From Devosia sp. (lineage in GTDB: Bacteria > Pseudomonadota > Alphaproteobacteria > Rhizobiales > Devosiaceae): 64,000 bases of DNA. Positions 61,089 through 64,000 of this stretch are shown one piece after another. The notes beneath the pieces are model-generated. The model made no database searches, was not told where the DNA came from, and was given only the letters and a program-made list of their open reading frames with translations. Location: positions 124,001-188,000 of the forward strand of contig JADJPS010000004.1 of NCBI GenBank assembly GCA_016713105.1, read 5' to 3'. The position numbers and the translations under genes were made by a program. Positions within the stretch are counted from its first letter, which is position 1. Each line of letters starts with the position of its first letter.

Positions 61089-62129
61089 ATGTCCATCCGC
61101 TTCGATTTCAAAGTGATCCATCGCCTCGCCATCGTGCCGTTGCTCCTATTTGCCGGCCTCGCATCTGCAACTCCGGCTCTGGCGGTGATGCTTGTCGAGC
61201 TCAAGATCGACGCCACCGCGAGGCCGTACCATCCGGACAATCCGGTCAGCTCCGCGCAGCAGGACTTCAGCGTGCCCGGGGAAGAGGGCCGGTTGATCAT
61301 GACATTCACCGAGGATCGCTATGTTGGTGGCCCGGGCGGGTTCGCACTGAACCCGGTCGATCTCTCCAATGAGTATCTCGGCTGGGGCGGGGCGGCGGAG
61401 TACACGCCGCGCGACCCCGTTGCCGGCCAGCCCTACAAGGTGCAGGTCACCTGGAATCACTCCTTCAGCAAGAAGATGTGGCGGGCCACGCTGACTGCGC
61501 GTCACGCCTACCAGGCCTTCCAGATCCGCGATCGCGGCCAGCAGCTTGCATCGACCCAGACGCTGACGGTCGAGTTCATCCCGAAGTCGGCCGAGCCGGT
61601 CGGCGCGCCGCAATCGTCAACGGTGGACGGAACCTGGGAGTTGCCGGGCGGCACCACGACGGAGGTCTTTGCGGACGGCACCGGGCATGACTCGCGCGGC
61701 AACAGCATGACCTGGACGGTGCTGGATGCGGCGCGTGGCCTCTACGAGTGGCGCTGGAGCCACGGATACACGGACAGGGTGACGCTCGCCCCCGACGGCA
61801 AGACGATGTCCGGCGTCAACAACACCGGGTTCCACTGGGACGCCGTGCGCAGCAGCCCGCTGCCGCAGCCCGGCTCGGGCGCGACGTCGGCACTTGTCGG
61901 CAGCTGGGACTGGGGGCCAGGTTCCGGTCTCGTCGACATTGTCGCCGACGGAACGGGGCGCGACTCCTTGGGCAACAGCCTGACCTGGAGCCTGCTCGAT
62001 GCGGAGACCAGGGCCTACAAGCTCAAGTGGAGCCACGGCTTCGTCGACGTCGCGGTGCTCGCCGCGGACGGCGCCAGCATCGCAATAGTGAGCAATGCCG
62101 GAGCCCGCTTCGGCGCGACGCGGCGATAG
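61089..62129 (+). CDS. Exported protein ending in two lipocalin-like tandem repeats
   Basis: A 346-residue protein with signal peptide (IVPLLLFAGLASATPALA). Residues about 34-175 form one domain of unknown type (FTEDRYVGGPGG, YKVQVTWNHSFSKKMWRATL). Two 75-residue repeats follow: GTWELPGG...EVFADGTGHDSRGN...WRWSHGY...NNTGFHW and GSWDWGPG...DIVADGTGRDSLGN...LKWSHGF...SNAGARF. Each is a small beta repeat with the pattern W / DGT / RGN or LGN / WSHG / NaG. Role unknown. It shares strand and export with the preceding gene, and the gap is 184 bp. Confidence 0.82.
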   Translation: MSIRFDFKVIHRLAIVPLLLFAGLASATPALAVMLVELKIDATARPYHPDNPVSSAQQDFSVPGEEGRLIMTFTEDRYVGGPGGFALNPVDLSNEYLGWGGAAEYTPRDPVAGQPYKVQVTWNHSFSKKMWRATLTARHAYQAFQIRDRGQQLASTQTLTVEFIPKSAEPVGAPQSSTVDGTWELPGGTTTEVFADGTGHDSRGNSMTWTVLDAARGLYEWRWSHGYTDRVTLAPDGKTMSGVNNTGFHWDAVRSSPLPQPGSGATSALVGSWDWGPGSGLVDIVADGTGRDSLGNSLTWSLLDAETRAYKLKWSHGFVDVAVLAADGASIAIVSNAGARFGATRR

Positions 62130-62150
62130 ACGCGCCATTTTCGTTCAGCA

Positions 62151-62184
62151 CCCGGGTCGCGACCCACTTTCCGCGCGACCCGGG
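62151..62184. terminator. Hairpin with an 11-bp perfect stem after the repeat protein
   Basis: CCCGGGTCGCG (62151-62161) pairs with CGCGACCCGGG (62174-62184) around a 12-base loop, 22 bases after the stop at 62129. The downstream bases (ATGCGCTATTC) are only slightly T-rich, so termination is likely but not proven. Confidence 0.6.
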
Positions 62185-62389
62185 ATGCGCTATTCAGACC
62201 CGTGCCATCGGCGCCGCCTGTTCGCGGCGCCAACCAGGAAATGCCGAATGTCTTCCCAGTCGGAGATTGCATAACCCCCCGTCCCAAGGTGACGGGGTGT
62301 TGAGAACCGGGTGACCGCCAAGCGCGATGCTGGCGGCCGCCGAGCGTTTTCGCGCGACACTGGTCGCGCCTGCCAGGCTACCGAACAAG

Positions 62390-62644
62390 ATGGATATCTC
62401 CCGCGAGGAACAGCGGGTACTGCATGCGCTTGCGCAGGGCGGTGCCATTCACGTCCACAAATCCCAGACCGGCAAGATCGTCGCCGTCGAGTGTTTCAAC
62501 CGCGAAGGCTGGCTCATGCAGTGCAGCCTGATGCTGGTCAGGAAGCTCAAGCGCCGCAATGCGATAGCCTCTTCCGAGGGGCGTCCCTACCGGGTCACCC
62601 GCCGTGGCCTCGAACTGGTCCGCAGCGAGTTCGACAACCGCTGA
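62390..62644 (+). CDS. YjhX (UPF0386) family protein, TopAI-like
   Basis: An 84-residue protein of the UPF0386 family. MDISREEQRVLHALAQGGAI, REGWLMQCSLMLVRKLKRR and RPYRVTRRGLELVRSEFDNR match the whole-length pattern. In E. coli the relative TopAI (YjhX) inhibits topoisomerase I and pairs with YjhQ, a GNAT protein; no YjhQ-like gene lies next to it here. ATG at 62390 fits the family start. It is followed by a hairpin and the SOS-controlled dinB. Confidence 0.85.
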   Translation: MDISREEQRVLHALAQGGAIHVHKSQTGKIVAVECFNREGWLMQCSLMLVRKLKRRNAIASSEGRPYRVTRRGLELVRSEFDNR

Positions 62645-62651
62645 GAGCGCG

Positions 62652-62676
62652 CCGCCACCTCCCTCGGGGGTGGCGG
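62652..62676. terminator. Short hairpin between the YjhX-type gene and dinB
   Basis: CCGCCACC (62652-62659) pairs with GGTGGCGG (62669-62676) around nine bases, just after the YjhX-type stop and before the dinB promoter. No clear T-run. Confidence 0.5.
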
Positions 62677-62683
62677 TCGTCGC

Positions 62684-62711
62684 TTGACAGGCGCCACTGT
62701 GTTCCTGTTAT
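62684..62711 (+). promoter_or_regulatory. Sigma-70 type promoter candidate for dinB
   Basis: TTGACA at 62684-62689 and TGTTAT at 62706-62711 are spaced by 16 bases. The -10 hexamer lies inside the SOS box, so LexA binding would block RNA polymerase directly. Confidence 0.7.
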
Positions 62712-62715
62712 GTTC
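62701..62715. promoter_or_regulatory. Alphaproteobacterial SOS (LexA) box
   Basis: GTTC-CTGTTAT-GTTC is a perfect match to the alphaproteobacterial LexA site GTTC-N7-GTTC. It ends 17 bases before the dinB ATG and overlaps the probable -10 region. Confidence 0.85.
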
Positions 62716-62732
62716 CGGCTGGAGGACTTGGC

Positions 62733-63980
62733 ATGACGGGCGGCGCGAACATTCTCCATGCCGATCTCGACGCCTTCTATGCGTCGGTCGAGCAACTTCT
62801 GAACCCCGCATTGCGGGGCAAGCCGATCGCGGTCGGCGGCGGGGTGGTGCTCGCCGCTTCCTACGAGGCCAAGGCCTTCGGGGTGCGGGGCGGCATGGCC
62901 GGGCGCAAGGCTCGCGAACTGTGCCCGCAGCTGATTTTCGTGGACGGGCACTACAAGGAATACCAGAGGCTTGGCGACGCCGCGATCAAGGTGCTGGACG
63001 ACTTCACCCCCCTGGTCGAGCGCATCTCGATCGACGAGGCGTTTGCCGATGTATCCGGTACCGCGCACCTGTTCGGGTCGCCGGGCACGATCGCACGGGC
63101 CATCCGCCGGCGCGTCCGGACCGAACTGGGGCTGCCCATCTCGGTCGGCATCGCGCGTACCAAGCATCTGGCCAAGATCGCCTCGCAGGTGGCCAAGCCG
63201 GACGGTCTGGTCGAGGTCGATCCGGCCAGCGAACTGGCGTTCCTGCACGATCTGCCGGTCGAGCTGATGTGGGGCGTCGGCCCGGTGACGCGCGGCAAGC
63301 TCGAGGCCGAAGGCATCCGCACCATCGGCCAGCTTGCCAACACGCCGGGTCACTCGCTGCGCGGGCTGCTGGGCGAGGCGGCCGGCGACAAGCTGGGGGC
63401 CCTCGCCTGGAACCGGGATCCGCGCGCGATCGAGACACGGCACCGGGCCCGATCGGTCGGCGCCCAGTCGGCGCTCGGCCGCAAGCCGGCGACCGAGGCC
63501 GTGTTCCGTCCCACCCTGCTGTATCTGGCCGATCGCATCGGTTCGCGCCTCAGGGCAAAGTCGATGGCGGGGCGGACCATCACCGTCCGCATCCGCTTTG
63601 CCGACATGCACGCCATAACGCGTTCGACCACCCTGCCCGCCCCTGTTGCGGCCACCGCGCTGCTCGCCGAGGTGGCCGAGGATCTGGTCCGAACCGCACT
63701 CTTCACGCATCGGGAGGAGCGCGTGCTGACGCTCCTCGCCATCTCGGTGTCCCACATCGAGCGCTGCCCCGAGTTGCAACTCGAACTGGAACTCGGCCTT
63801 GCCGACGAACGCCAGCGTCCGGGTGCCCGTCGAGGTGCTGCCCGCTGGACCGCCGATCGGGCCGTCGATGCCGTCCGCAGCCGCTTCGGCTGGGAGGCCA
63901 TCGCCTACGGCCCTCTCGCCTTCGACCGCGGCCGCGCGGTTCCCGACACCTTTCGTGAGCTGGCGGAAAGGGAGTTGTAG
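62733..63980 (+). CDS. dinB: DNA polymerase IV (Y family)
   Basis: Error-prone translesion polymerase. The 415-residue protein has the catalytic Asp11 (LHADLDAFYASVEQ), the acidic pair Asp101-Glu102 (ISIDEAFADVSGT), YEAKAFGVRGGM with the steric-gate region, the SVGIARTKHLAKIASQ and GVGPVTRGKLEAEGI helices, and a complete little-finger domain. The C-terminus lacks an obvious clamp-binding QxxLF, ending FRELAEREL. ATG at 62733. Control by LexA is strongly suggested by the SOS box at 62701-62715. Confidence 0.96.
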   Translation: MTGGANILHADLDAFYASVEQLLNPALRGKPIAVGGGVVLAASYEAKAFGVRGGMAGRKARELCPQLIFVDGHYKEYQRLGDAAIKVLDDFTPLVERISIDEAFADVSGTAHLFGSPGTIARAIRRRVRTELGLPISVGIARTKHLAKIASQVAKPDGLVEVDPASELAFLHDLPVELMWGVGPVTRGKLEAEGIRTIGQLANTPGHSLRGLLGEAAGDKLGALAWNRDPRAIETRHRARSVGAQSALGRKPATEAVFRPTLLYLADRIGSRLRAKSMAGRTITVRIRFADMHAITRSTTLPAPVAATALLAEVAEDLVRTALFTHREERVLTLLAISVSHIERCPELQLELELGLADERQRPGARRGAARWTADRAVDAVRSRFGWEAIAYGPLAFDRGRAVPDTFRELAEREL

Positions 63981-64000
63981 GTCGCCCGGCTCCCCGCCCT

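Noticed and set aside
1..64000. Prophage, conjugative element or biosynthetic cluster
   Set aside because: No integrase, phage structural, relaxase, NRPS or PKS genes were seen; the only mobile element is the dead IS481-type copy.

Overview
The window looks like a chromosomal segment of a high-GC alphaproteobacterium, most likely order Hyphomicrobiales and possibly a Devosia-like lineage; the genus is a guess from gene content. Supporting signs are a pyruvate dehydrogenase E1-beta with an N-terminal lipoyl domain, the order eno / septum initiator / pdhA / pdhB, the cluster aspS-rnd-ppx-ppk-hdaA-permease-purM-purN, a perfect alphaproteobacterial SOS box (GTTC-N7-GTTC) before dinB, and gatB together with a bacterial-type aspS. 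No rRNA, tRNA, CRISPR array or prophage was seen.

Layout. 1-7.6 kb (minus strand): eno, a nucleotidyltransferase, two exported proteins of unknown function, a septum-formation initiator, pdhA, two tiny two-helix membrane proteins, and pdhB cut by the window edge. 7.7-14.9 kb: small single genes (SDR epimerase, PRC-barrel, glyoxalase-fold protein, UPF0178, lipoprotein, ATC hydrolase-like, P1 peptidase, TTC38-like TPR protein, alpha/beta hydrolase). 14.8-23.7 kb (minus strand): a probable peptide or amide uptake and degradation operon (M20 hydrolase, binding protein, two permeases, double ATPase, aldehyde dehydrogenase, SDR); its ATPase has an in-frame stop and its SDR a -1 frameshift. 23.8-33.4 kb: small enzymes and membrane or envelope proteins, plus a decayed 1000-bp IS481-type element (26982-27981) next to an exoD homologue. 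33.7-40.9 kb: amn, a MntA/HepT pair, glycerophosphodiesterase, Dabb protein, malic enzyme, and an EAL protein. 41-52.3 kb: the conserved aspS-to-purN cluster, with a second MntA/HepT pair between rnd and ppx. 52.3-64 kb: a divergent diguanylate cyclase / HD-GYP pair, a MarR-GNAT fusion beside a palindromic operator candidate, an EamA exporter, gatB, chorismate mutase, two exported beta-rich proteins, a YjhX-type small protein and SOS-controlled dinB.

Cross-cutting observations. Seven apparent frameshifts were found outside the IS (SDR, the DUF1176-like gene twice, both hepT genes, ppx, purN). Every one is a loss of a single base, and housekeeping genes are among those hit, so base-calling or assembly error is a serious alternative to real decay. 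The most striking unexplained protein is the 656-residue exported product at 3197-5167: it consists of four degenerate repeats whose only eight mature cysteines fall in four pairs spaced 110, 110, 106 and 110 residues.
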